A stretch of 64,000 nt of DNA from Emticicia sp. C21 (lineage in GTDB: Bacteria > Bacteroidota > Bacteroidia > Cytophagales > Spirosomataceae). Numbering within the stretch: position 1 is the first letter of the stretch; each line of letters starts with the position of its first letter. A program made the translations under genes and the position numbers. Location: positions 558,001 to 622,000 of the forward strand of contig NZ_QVMT01000002.1 of assembly GCF_003418935.1 (NCBI RefSeq), read 5' to 3'. This document shows positions 26,017-35,178 of the stretch, piece by piece. Below the pieces are notes generated by a model that had not been told where the DNA came from, did no database searches, and worked only from the letters and a program-made list of their open reading frames with translations.

Positions 26017-27636
26017 TCAGGGTATTTCAGTAATTTTTAGGGCGATATAGGGTTTCAACGGCAGTCTGACTTTCTGATTATCTTTATCCAGAATCCGGTA
26101 ATCGTTTGGCTCATTAGTAAAAAAAACTAAATCGACGGGTGAGACAGACATATCCCATGTATCAATTACTTCCACTTTGTATTTCATACCTGCCTTAGGT
26201 CGTTCGAAACTGGCATTTTTATGTGGTAGGTTGAACGACCATGTTTCGTTGATTTCTTTACCGAAATAGATAAGATAAGCGCCTTTTCCATTAGTAGCGG
26301 TTTTGAAGTCCCGGCTTACGTCGGCCATTTCTAATGGGCCGGTTTCTGAGACTATCTTTCTGATAAATCCGGCTCTTTTCCAGCTATTGCCTTTAAATTT
26401 TCCGCCCTTTGCCCAAAAAATAGTGTCGCGGAGGTCTTTAAACATAAAAGATTCGCCGTGAGTCACATAAGTACCACCAATCAATCCCATCCATATCAAG
26501 TGATTCATTTCTTCGCCGCTATATCTTCCCCAACGGGACTTTAAATTGCCTTCATAACCCACCTCGTCAAAAATGATAGGTTTTGGATAAATGCTCCGAA
26601 CAATGGCCGCTCCACCCCAGTTTATCACAGGCGATTCATCCTGAATAGAAGTATGAGTAATTTCAGGCATCTGATAATTAAAGTATTTGGCCGTGCTGCC
26701 ATGAATGGAGCAGAGATGATGGTAAGGATCGGCTTTCGTAACTGCTTTAATCAGGGTGTCCCAGTCTTTATCTGTTTTACTTTTCACATAATCATATTCG
26801 TTAGCCAACGACCACCAGACATTGCGGAAAGAAGCCAGGCGAGCCACTAAATATTTAATATAATTCAGATTAGCCTCCATTGGCATTTCGTCAAATCCCC
26901 ATCTGCCTTTGTCGTATGGATGAAAAAGGATTAAATCGGCTTCAATACCCAATGCCTGCAAATCATCGATACGTTTTTCTAAATGCCTGAAAAAGACAGG
27001 GTTGAACTGAGTATAATCCCAAACTTTTACTTCGTTTCCTTTAGTGTCTTTTTTCACTTCTTTAATAAAGTAGGGATACACCGAAGGTTCTTCTTTTACC
27101 AGTTCATAGTTTTTAGGAAACACGCACATCCGGATTTTATTGAACCCTGAATTCTGTAAAGATTTCAGGGTTTGTTCCTGAACATCATTAGCCATATGTG
27201 TCCAGGCATAGGCAGTTGTTCCTAATGGAAAATAAACAGTGCTATCAGCATATTTGAAATGATAGGTTTGAGAAACCCTCACAATTCCGTGGTTTTTCAC
27301 ACCTGCTTTTACACATTGAAATTCGCCTTTTTTGTTGTTCAGTGCAGCTAATGAACTACTGGTTTTGTATTGCCATGTACCCGTATTTTCGGGCATAAAC
27401 CGGATAATATATCTGTTATCGCCATCATAAAAACCAGCAATAGTAATTGAAGTATCTTTATGAGTAAACGTAGCCGATAAGGCATTATCTGAAAAAGTAT
27501 TTTTGCCAGAAGTATTTTCTAGTATAAACTCAAACCTATTCCATTGCTCAATTTTCTGTTGAGAAAAAAGAGCAATGCTGCTTGAAAAAAAGCAAATGAA
27601 TGAGGTGAATAGGGAAATATTGTATCTGGACATCAA
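26017..27636 (-). CDS. Secreted glycosidase, DUF5060 plus apiosidase-like (DUF4038-like) barrel
   Basis: 539 residues with a signal peptide (about 1-25). An N-terminal DUF5060 beta-sandwich ('YDGDNRYIIRFMPENTGTWQY') precedes a TIM barrel of clan GH-A type. The probable acid/base is Glu280 in 'WWSLANEYD' and the nucleophile Glu358 in 'IIFDEVGYEG'. The C-terminal part looks like a DUF5605-type domain. Related barrels in GH140 release D-apiose from rhamnogalacturonan II; whether this enzyme does the same is not certain. It starts 1 bp before the end of the transketolase gene spacing and ends 6 bp from the DUF1593 gene, well inside the operon. Its placement with importer and metabolic genes suggests it frees the sugar that the operon consumes. 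Confidence 0.75.
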   Translation of the reverse strand: MMSRYNISLFTSFICFFSSSIALFSQQKIEQWNRFEFILENTSGKNTFSDNALSATFTHKDTSITIAGFYDGDNRYIIRFMPENTGTWQYKTSSSLAALNNKKGEFQCVKAGVKNHGIVRVSQTYHFKYADSTVYFPLGTTAYAWTHMANDVQEQTLKSLQNSGFNKIRMCVFPKNYELVKEEPSVYPYFIKEVKKDTKGNEVKVWDYTQFNPVFFRHLEKRIDDLQALGIEADLILFHPYDKGRWGFDEMPMEANLNYIKYLVARLASFRNVWWSLANEYDYVKSKTDKDWDTLIKAVTKADPYHHLCSIHGSTAKYFNYQMPEITHTSIQDESPVINWGGAAIVRSIYPKPIIFDEVGYEGNLKSRWGRYSGEEMNHLIWMGLIGGTYVTHGESFMFKDLRDTIFWAKGGKFKGNSWKRAGFIRKIVSETGPLEMADVSRDFKTATNGKGAYLIYFGKEINETWSFNLPHKNASFERPKAGMKYKVEVIDTWDMSVSPVDLVFFTNEPNDYRILDKDNQKVRLPLKPYIALKITEIP

Positions 27637-27637
27637 T

Positions 27638-28591
27638 TTAACTTTTGGTCAATGTTAAAACTGTATTTGTTAAACCTTTCTCTGATATGCCATAATGTTC
27701 AAATATCTCCACCTGTGAACCTGAAACGGTATGGTCATCCGGTAATCCCACAATTTTGAACGGGTTACGAGAGCCGTTCTGGAAAAGCAATGAAGCAACC
27801 GCTTCGCCTAATCCGCCATTCACCGAATGTTCTTCTACTGTAATAATGGGTTTGCCATTGGCTGCAATATTCAAAATTAAAGTGCTATCTAAAGGCTTAA
27901 TAGTGTGCATGCTCACGACGGTACAAGAAATGCCATGCTCTTTTTCTAAAACCTCCGCCGCTTTTGCACATGGGAGAACCGCTTCACCCGTAGCTATAAA
28001 TGTCAAATCTTTGCCCTCTTTAATAATTCGGCCTTTACCTATTTTAAAATCCCTGCCAGCTTCACCACTCAATGAGTCGGGCATATTTTTCTTGCCGAAA
28101 CGGATATAAACCGGACTTGTCATTTCTGCAGCCTGACGAATGGTCTGCTCAGTTTCGAAATTATCTGAGGGGGAAACAATCGTAATATTATTGATGGCGC
28201 GAAGCACAGCGTAATCATGTAAACTATGGTGCGTACTGCCCAAGGCACCATAACTGACACCCGCCGAAATACCAATCAATTTAACCGGATTGTCAGAATA
28301 GCAAACGTCATTTTTGATTTGCTCTAATGCCCTTGCTGTCAGGAAACATGCCGGGGAAACCGCAAAGGCTTTTTTACCCATACTGGCTATACCCGCTGCT
28401 ATGCCTACCAGATTTTGTTCAGCAATGCCTATTTCTACAATTTGCTCAGGGAAACGCTGTCCGTAAGGCACCAATTTACCAGAGCCACGAGAATCGCTTG
28501 TTACCACATAAATATCGGAATCCTGTTCAGCCAGAGACTGTAACGTTTCTGAGAAAACCTCCAGATTTGCTTTATTGATTGTATAATTCAT
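27638..28591 (-). CDS. Transketolase, C-terminal subunit (pyrimidine-binding and C-terminal domains)
   Basis: From ATG 28591 the product has 317 residues. It carries the Pyr domain with 'GIAEQNLVGIAAGIASMG', whose Glu contacts the thiamine ring, 'STHHSLHDYAVLRAINNITIVSPSD', and the C-terminal domain 'TVEEHSVNGGLGEAVASLL'. An in-frame start at 28603 adds only four residues and overlaps less cleanly. It pairs with the N-terminal subunit gene 17 bp upstream; together they make one two-subunit transketolase with thiamine diphosphate bound between them. Split transketolases dedicated to one sugar occur in the D-apiose pathway (apulose-4-phosphate transketolase, AptA/AptB), and the operon context fits that role. 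Confidence 0.88.
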   Translation of the reverse strand: MNYTINKANLEVFSETLQSLAEQDSDIYVVTSDSRGSGKLVPYGQRFPEQIVEIGIAEQNLVGIAAGIASMGKKAFAVSPACFLTARALEQIKNDVCYSDNPVKLIGISAGVSYGALGSTHHSLHDYAVLRAINNITIVSPSDNFETEQTIRQAAEMTSPVYIRFGKKNMPDSLSGEAGRDFKIGKGRIIKEGKDLTFIATGEAVLPCAKAAEVLEKEHGISCTVVSMHTIKPLDSTLILNIAANGKPIITVEEHSVNGGLGEAVASLLFQNGSRNPFKIVGLPDDHTVSGSQVEIFEHYGISEKGLTNTVLTLTKS

Positions 28592-28608
28592 AATTCCGGT
28601 CAAACTGC

Positions 28609-29415
28609 TTAATTTAACTCTGTTAAAGCCATTTCATACTGCTCAGCAGTTGGTACGCCGTGGTGCCATTTCAGTACATTTTCCATATAACTTATACCTT
28701 TTCCTTTAGTAGTATGGGCAATCACAAATGAGGGTTTGCCTTGTTCAAATGGGAGGCTCTCTAAAGTTTGTGTCAGCGCCTCAATGTCGTTGCCATCAAT
28801 CTGTCTTACTGCCCAGCCAAAAGCTTCCAGTTTTTTATCCAGTGGTTCAAGACCCATTACTTCTGCATTGGGGGCGGTAATCTGTAATTTATTGTAATCC
28901 AATATGGCGCAGAGATTATCTAATTTATAATGTGCGGCAAACATAAATGCTTCCCAGTTTGAGCCTTCGGCCATTTCACCATCACCTAATATTGTAAAAA
29001 CTCTTACCGGAGACTTATCTTTCTTGGCCATCAGTGCATTGCCGCAACAGATAGATAAACCATGCCCCAAGCCACCCGTATTCTGTTCTATTCCTCTGAT
29101 TTTTTTGGTCGGGTGACCGATATATGGTGACTGGTATTTACATAAGGTCAATAAATCTTCTTCCGGAAAAAAGCCTTTGTCTGCCAGCACTACATAGAGT
29201 GCTTCTACGCAATGTCCTTTGCTCTGCACATACCTGTCGCGCAGATTGGAATCAAAGTTTTCAGGCGAGACATTCATGATTCTATTATACAGCACATTGA
29301 GAATATCAATGACCGACAAACTCCCACCCGTGTGCCCGGCTTTGGCATTGTAAATGTATTTCAGAATGTTTCTTCTGTAGAGCTTTGATTTCTCTTGTAA
29401 TGCTTTGATTTCCAT
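28609..29415 (-). CDS. Transketolase, N-terminal subunit (thiamine diphosphate-binding domain)
   Basis: 268 residues. The TPP-binding motif GDG-x-E-x-x-EG-x-N-WEA is seen as 'LGDGEMAEGSNWEAFMFA' with 'LCAILDYNKLQ' following, and the substrate/cofactor histidines appear in 'HTGGSLSVIDIL', 'SKGHCVEALY' and 'GHGLSICCGNAL'. The protein ends where a full-length transketolase would continue into the Pyr domain, which is encoded by the next gene. Same strand, directly adjacent. A 124-bp gap that carries a REP-like palindrome separates it from the isomerase gene upstream. Confidence 0.9.
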   Translation of the reverse strand: MEIKALQEKSKLYRRNILKYIYNAKAGHTGGSLSVIDILNVLYNRIMNVSPENFDSNLRDRYVQSKGHCVEALYVVLADKGFFPEEDLLTLCKYQSPYIGHPTKKIRGIEQNTGGLGHGLSICCGNALMAKKDKSPVRVFTILGDGEMAEGSNWEAFMFAAHYKLDNLCAILDYNKLQITAPNAEVMGLEPLDKKLEAFGWAVRQIDGNDIEALTQTLESLPFEQGKPSFVIAHTTKGKGISYMENVLKWHHGVPTAEQYEMALTELN

Positions 29416-29478
29416 TTCTTTGGCTTTTTGGACGGCATTTTTAAAATTAAACGTTTTTTAGAAAGTGCCGGTTTGGTG

Positions 29479-29507
29479 GTAGAGACAGGGCATTGCCCTG
29501 TCTCTAC
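29479..29507. repeat. REP-like palindrome with GTAGAGAC termini
   Basis: Perfect inverted repeat with 13-bp arms (29479-29491 and 29495-29507) and a 3-nt loop, beginning GTAGAGACAGGG. Palindromes with GTAGAGAC...GTCTCTAC ends are scattered through many cyanobacterial and Bacteroidota genomes as short interspersed elements. It lies in the 124-bp gap between the isomerase and transketolase genes, inside the operon. Confidence 0.7.
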
Positions 29508-29539
29508 GTGGATATATTGCAATATTTCTCTGCCTTCTA

Positions 29540-30934
29540 TTAATGCTTGTAAATCTCCCATCCCATATAGTTGCCCAATGCTTCTTCCAGGATGCTGGCA
29601 GTTTTTGAAGCATTCATTACTACATGGTGTTCGAAACCGTTTCTACAAACATATTTCATGAGTCCTTGTAAATCAGGGATTTGTGCAACTGCCCGATTCC
29701 CGAAAGTGTTCAGAGGGTCGTTGGTCAGCTCACCTTCTCCTATATAAGCTTTGATGACTCCTTTAGGGTCGTCGGTACTGATACGTCCATAAGTCAAAGG
29801 CATGGCAGGGGTGCGGCCGTCTAATGCGCCGTAAGTATTTTCAACACCTACTGTAGTGCCTAAAATCGGTGCATTGCTAATTTCAATATCCGGTAAGAAC
29901 GACTTTGCCCAGTTGCCGCAATGAAACAATACACACTTGTTTTCATCGTCGGCATAATTATTATTCCAGTCTACCAAAGCGCTTGGTGAGCCTGAGGCCA
30001 ATTGCATGGCATACATCGAAAGCGTACCAGTCACATCTACTTCGCAAGCACTAGGTAACATATTTTCTGACATGATACTCATGCTTGTACATACATTGCA
30101 GCCATAGTTTTGTTGAAGGGAAGTCCAGCATTGAATGGCTGTTGCATCCAGTACATTTTCTTCCATTATCTCCTTCAAAACCACATCTAATCGGGCAATC
30201 TGTAGCATGGCTTCGTTGGGTGTCCTACCTTTAGGCGCATAGGCATTGATAGATTCCAGATGTTGTTTTACTTTAGTATCGTCAGTTGCCAGTTTATTGG
30301 CTCTTCCTAAGATTTCTGATAAGTCGAAAGTCGTTACGGTAATGCCATTTCTTTGAAGTATTTTCTCTGAATAACGAACCGTATTAAAAGCACCAGGCCT
30401 TGCACCAATTGCCCCGATTCTCACATTTTTCAGGCCTTTTACTACCCGGCAAACGGCTACAAAATCCAACAAGTCTTTCTGAAAAGTTTCACTAGATGGC
30501 AAACTCACATGCTGGCTCGTCAAAGTATATTTAATGCCATATTGATAAAGGTTATTACAAACCGAAATCTTACCACACCATGAATCGCGGCGATTCACCA
30601 CGTTCATCTTATTGAGGTCGTCCGGGTATGCCTGAATCAGTACAGGAACATTCAATCCGGCTAACTTAAGGGTATCCGCCACACCTTTTTCATCACCAAA
30701 GTTGGGTAGTAGAACCAGTATTCCGGTGATTTCCTCCCGATGGGCTTTGAATAATTCGGCACATTTCTGTGCTTCTTTAAAAGTCTCCACTCCTCCGAGC
30801 TTTGTTTCGTTGCTATCTACCAGAATAGGTTTCAGGTTCAGTTTAGCAAAAACATCAATGATTTCGGTTCTTGCTTTTTCTACTAAACTATCAGGAAAAA
30901 AATCTCTGTTTCCGATGATGATTCCAAGTGTCAT
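29540..30934 (-). CDS. Sugar isomerase of the L-fucose/L-arabinose isomerase superfamily
   Basis: 464 residues. It starts 'TLGIIIGNRDFFP', then an N-terminal Rossmann-like region with 'ILVLLPNFGDEKGVADTLKL' and 'VPVLIQAYPDD', a central 'IGAIGARPGAFNTVRYSEKIL', and a C-terminal domain with 'CEVDVTGTLSMYAMQLASG' and 'VLFHCGNWAKSFLPD'. Glu in 'CEVDVTG' and His in 'FHCGNW' are the likely metal ligands. The layout matches FucI/AraA-superfamily isomerases, which convert aldoses to ketoses with Mn2+. In this operon it would supply the ketose for the FGGY kinase. Which aldose it uses is not seen from sequence. Confidence 0.85.
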   Translation of the reverse strand: MTLGIIIGNRDFFPDSLVEKARTEIIDVFAKLNLKPILVDSNETKLGGVETFKEAQKCAELFKAHREEITGILVLLPNFGDEKGVADTLKLAGLNVPVLIQAYPDDLNKMNVVNRRDSWCGKISVCNNLYQYGIKYTLTSQHVSLPSSETFQKDLLDFVAVCRVVKGLKNVRIGAIGARPGAFNTVRYSEKILQRNGITVTTFDLSEILGRANKLATDDTKVKQHLESINAYAPKGRTPNEAMLQIARLDVVLKEIMEENVLDATAIQCWTSLQQNYGCNVCTSMSIMSENMLPSACEVDVTGTLSMYAMQLASGSPSALVDWNNNYADDENKCVLFHCGNWAKSFLPDIEISNAPILGTTVGVENTYGALDGRTPAMPLTYGRISTDDPKGVIKAYIGEGELTNDPLNTFGNRAVAQIPDLQGLMKYVCRNGFEHHVVMNASKTASILEEALGNYMGWEIYKH

Positions 30935-30974
30935 TTTTAATTTTAATTAATTGTAAGACAAACATTTTTTAGCC

Positions 30975-31369
30975 TTAACTATTACTTCGCCAGACTTTAT
31001 CATAGAAATCATCCCATTTATTTCTTTCTATAGTTTTGCTTGCAAAAATATCCCACCAAGCTGTTTTGATTTTATATGAATCAATCACTTTATTAAACGA
31101 AAAATATGCGAGAGGGTCGTTATCCTCTTTTGGTTTATTAAAACCATTTTTAGTAATTCCTCTAAATATTCCACCATAAACTCTCCCAACTGCGAATTCA
31201 CTATCTTCGTTGCTTAATTCAAACTTCTTTTGTACTAATTGGGATATTACAGAATCAGGCAAAGGGTTTCTAAATTGGTCTCTATTAAATCAAAAATTTC
31301 ACTGGCAAGTTGGCTATGAGTAAATCCATATTTGATATTTACTCGCAAATCATTTGTAGATTCGTTCAT
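30975..31369 (-). pseudogene. Frameshifted small gene (about 131 residues if repaired)
   Basis: Two minus-strand frames join end to end. The first starts at ATG 31369 with 'MNESTNDLRVNIKYGFTHSQ' and meets a stop; the second continues with 'PLPDSVISQLVQKKFELS' to the stop at 30975. One missing base at the AAA run 31272-31274 (TTT in the sense strand) explains the break: adding one base gives 'IETNFRNPLPDSV' and a 131-residue reading frame ending 'DDFYDKVWRSNS'. I recognise no family; the product would be soluble with several Trp and Phe residues near its end. It lies 9 bp after the DeoR gene and 40 bp before the isomerase gene. Confidence 0.6.
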
Positions 31370-31378
31370 ATTCTCTAT

Positions 31379-32146
31379 TTATGCAATAATTACCTCAATC
31401 TCATTTTCTCTGAAAACATCTTTGTGTTTTTCTTCTATTCCGGCATCGGTAATGATATAATCTATTAAGCCTAAGGCACCCAGACTCGCTAAGGCACTTT
31501 TACCAATTTTGGTGCTATCCGCCACCAGATAGGTAACCTCTGCGGCATCAATCATGGCTTTTTTTACCACCAAGTCGCTGATGCTCGGGTAGGTTAAACC
31601 AGATTTCAGTGAGATGCCTGCAGTTGCCAGGAATAGCTTCTGTACATTCAGTCCCTTAAAAAAATCGGCCGCTTTTTGTCCGGTTAATGAGAGGGTAGGA
31701 GGTTTGAACTCTCCGCCTGTCATGATTACTTCTATACTTGGCTCTGTGCCGAGCATCAGGGCTATATTCAGCGCATTGGTAATAACTGTTAAGCTTTTAA
31801 TACCAGAGGTCTTTATCTTTTTGGCAATCTCGGTGGTTGTACTGCCCGAATCCAGAATAATGGTATCTCCTGTTTCGATAAACTCCAGACATTTCTGGGC
31901 GATTACTTCTTTTTTATCCAGATTATCCTGATGCACTAAAGAAAAGCTCCGCACCTGGTCTTCAACGTTTTTAAGGTATGCTCCACCGTGTTCTTTTATG
32001 ATGAGATCTTCGGCTTCGAGTTTCTCTAAATCCTGCCGGATGGTTACTTCTGTTACTTTAAAGAGGCGAGCCAGATCTGCTACTTTGGCTGAGCCATCTT
32101 CACGCAATAATTCTAAAATTCTATCTCTCCGCTGATTTGGTAGCAT
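31379..32146 (-). CDS. DeoR-family transcriptional regulator
   Basis: 255 residues. The N-terminal winged helix ('RRDRILELLREDGSAKVADLARLF' region, then 'VTEVTIRQDLEKLEAEDLI') is the DeoR HTH with its conserved 'R-x-DL-x-x-L' pattern. The C-terminal sugar-phosphate sensor domain has 'TIILDSGSTTTEIAKKI', 'LTVITNALNIALML' and 'KLFLATAGISLKSGLTYPS'. DeoR proteins usually repress sugar operons and are released by a phosphorylated intermediate. As the first gene of the minus-strand operon, it probably controls its own transcript and the divergent one; the 10-bp repeats at 32231-32270 are candidate operators. Confidence 0.9.
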   Translation of the reverse strand: MLPNQRRDRILELLREDGSAKVADLARLFKVTEVTIRQDLEKLEAEDLIIKEHGGAYLKNVEDQVRSFSLVHQDNLDKKEVIAQKCLEFIETGDTIILDSGSTTTEIAKKIKTSGIKSLTVITNALNIALMLGTEPSIEVIMTGGEFKPPTLSLTGQKAADFFKGLNVQKLFLATAGISLKSGLTYPSISDLVVKKAMIDAAEVTYLVADSTKIGKSALASLGALGLIDYIITDAGIEEKHKDVFRENEIEVIIA

Positions 32147-32230
32147 AGTTTACGAATGAATATTAAATGTTGATAAATGAATAATCAGCAATTTACATAT
32201 TTAAAATTCATTTTCTTGAAGTAAAATTAA

Positions 32231-32270
32231 AAGAAAATAAAAGAAATAAAAAGAAAATAAACGAAAATAT
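32231..32270. promoter_or_regulatory. Four 10-bp phased direct repeats, candidate DeoR operator
   Basis: Four copies of an AAGAAAATAA-like decamer start at 32231, 32241, 32251 and 32261; the first and third are identical. A period of one helical turn would put each copy on the same face of the DNA. They lie between the DeoR gene and the divergent esterase gene and end just before the plus-strand -33 box. Confidence 0.45.
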
Positions 32271-32300
32271 TTGACAAATGAATTTTTGCTTTTACTTTCG
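32270..32300 (+). promoter_or_regulatory. Bacteroidota-type promoter for the esterase-DUF1593 unit
   Basis: TTTG at 32270-32273, a 19-bp spacer, and TACTTTCG at 32293-32300, one base off the TAnnTTTG -7 consensus of the Bacteroidota primary sigma factor. The start codon lies 54 bp downstream. The -33 box touches the phased repeats, which fits repression. Confidence 0.55.
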
Positions 32301-32353
32301 CAATCAAAAATAAGTTAAAGTAATTATTTAAAAAATTATAAAACTATCTGAAG

Positions 32354-33558
<1,205 letters not shown>

Positions 33559-33572
33559 ACCCTAAAATATAT

Positions 33573-35084
33573 ATGATGAAAACAAAGCTTAAATTAGTAT
33601 TATCCCTGTTTTTTGGATTGATACTATTAATGAATACGGCCAACGGACAATCAAAACCGCGAACCATAGTAACCACTGATGGCGAGATAGATGATGTGGA
33701 TTCATTTATCAGAATGTTGCTATATGCGAATGAGTTCAGGATAGAGGGATTGGTTTATAGCAGTTCGATGTGGCATTATAAAGGCGATGGCAAAGGCACT
33801 AAGTTTGTTTCTGAAATGGCCATGACTAAAAACCTGTACAAAGAAAAAACTGACCTTCGCTGGCCGGGTGTTACCTGGATGCAGGACCTGATTGGAGCTT
33901 ACGAAAAAGTATATCCAAACCTTATGCTGCATGATAAATCTTTTCCGACTGCCAATTCGCTTCGCAAACTGATAAAAGTAGGAAATATTGATTTTGAGGG
34001 AGAAATGGAGAAGGTGACCGAAGGCTCAGAGCATATCAAAAACAAATTACTGGATGCAACCACCGAACCTATTTATCTGCAGGTTTGGGGTGGAACAAAT
34101 ACCATTGCCAGAGCATTGAAATCTATAGAAGAGCAGTATAAGAATACGCCTCAATGGTCGCAGATATATAAAAAAGTATGTCAGAAGGCCATAATTTATG
34201 CTATTCTTGACCAGGACGCTACTTATAAAAAATACGTGGCTCCTAATTGGAAAGACATTAAGGTTTTCTATAATGCCAGCCAGTTCTGGTGCTTTGCATA
34301 TCCCTGGAAAAGAGCTGTTCCTCAATCGCAGCATTATTTACTGGAGGGTAAATTTATGGGTGATGAAATCATCAATAATCATGGGCCATTGACGAAGATG
34401 TATTATAGCTATGGCGACGGACAAAAACAAGAGGGAGATGATGAGCATATACATGGTGATTTAAGCAAAGTAAAGACTGGTCAGTGGGGCGCATTTGGTA
34501 AGTACGATTTTATTTCAGAGGGAGATTCACCTTCTTATCTGCACCTGATTGATGTAGGCTTAGGTAATATTCAGAATCCATCGTATGGCGGTTGGGGAGG
34601 TAGATTGAAACAATCAGCCGAGAATCCGAATCGTTGGGAAGATGGCAAAGAGGTGGCTGATTATAATCCATTTACGCAGAAGATGGATTTAACTTATCCT
34701 CAAACCCGTTGGATAGAGCCTATTCAATTAGACTTTGCCTCTCGTGCCGATTGGTGCGTAAAAGACTTTAAAAATGCCAACCATGCACCAAAAGTGTCGG
34801 TGAAAACCAATACTATTAAAGCCAAAGCAGGTAGCAAAGTGCAGATTGTAGCAAGCGCCAAAGACCCTGATAATAACAAAGTAAACTTCAATTACTGGCA
34901 ATACAAAGAAGCCGGAACTGCCAAAGATGCTGTGGAAATAAGTAAGCAAACCAACGAAACGGCAGAAATAACATTGCCAGCGACATTAAACAGTGGAGAT
35001 ACCGTGCATATCATTGTAGAAGGTAAAGACGAAGGAACCCCTGCACTGACTCGCTACCAAAGGGTGATTATTACGGTTTTGTAA
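33573..35084 (+). CDS. Secreted DUF1593 protein (nucleoside-hydrolase-like), second copy
   Basis: 503 residues from ATG 33573 (33576 is equally possible). A signal peptide ends near 'MNTANGQS'. The DUF1593 domain has 'TIVTTDGEIDDVDSFIRMLLYA', the Asp-rich metal motif, 'PIYLQVWGGTNTIARAL' and 'IYAILDQDATYKKYVAP'; a C-terminal Ig-like domain shows 'VQIVASAKDPDNNKVNFNYW'. It shares the layout of the protein encoded at 24610-26010 but is clearly diverged. The gene follows the esterase by 14 bp. Extended frames upstream (to 33504) run inside the esterase and are rejected. The long terminator at 35098-35144 follows. Confidence 0.8.
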   Translation: MMKTKLKLVLSLFFGLILLMNTANGQSKPRTIVTTDGEIDDVDSFIRMLLYANEFRIEGLVYSSSMWHYKGDGKGTKFVSEMAMTKNLYKEKTDLRWPGVTWMQDLIGAYEKVYPNLMLHDKSFPTANSLRKLIKVGNIDFEGEMEKVTEGSEHIKNKLLDATTEPIYLQVWGGTNTIARALKSIEEQYKNTPQWSQIYKKVCQKAIIYAILDQDATYKKYVAPNWKDIKVFYNASQFWCFAYPWKRAVPQSQHYLLEGKFMGDEIINNHGPLTKMYYSYGDGQKQEGDDEHIHGDLSKVKTGQWGAFGKYDFISEGDSPSYLHLIDVGLGNIQNPSYGGWGGRLKQSAENPNRWEDGKEVADYNPFTQKMDLTYPQTRWIEPIQLDFASRADWCVKDFKNANHAPKVSVKTNTIKAKAGSKVQIVASAKDPDNNKVNFNYWQYKEAGTAKDAVEISKQTNETAEITLPATLNSGDTVHIIVEGKDEGTPALTRYQRVIITVL

Positions 35085-35097
35085 GATAAAGGATTGA

Positions 35098-35144
35098 TTA
35101 ACTAAAAGAGGTTTCTCATTGCCAGAGAAACCTCTTTTAGTTAA
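35098..35144. terminator. Bidirectional hairpin terminator
   Basis: Perfect 20-bp arms (35098-35117 and 35125-35144) with a 7-nt loop; the arms contain AAAAGAGG/CCTCTTTT. It lies between the convergent DUF1593 gene (plus) and DUF4832 gene (minus). Confidence 0.85.
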
Positions 35145-35178
35145 TAAGAGGTATACCATTATTATTGGTATGTATTTA

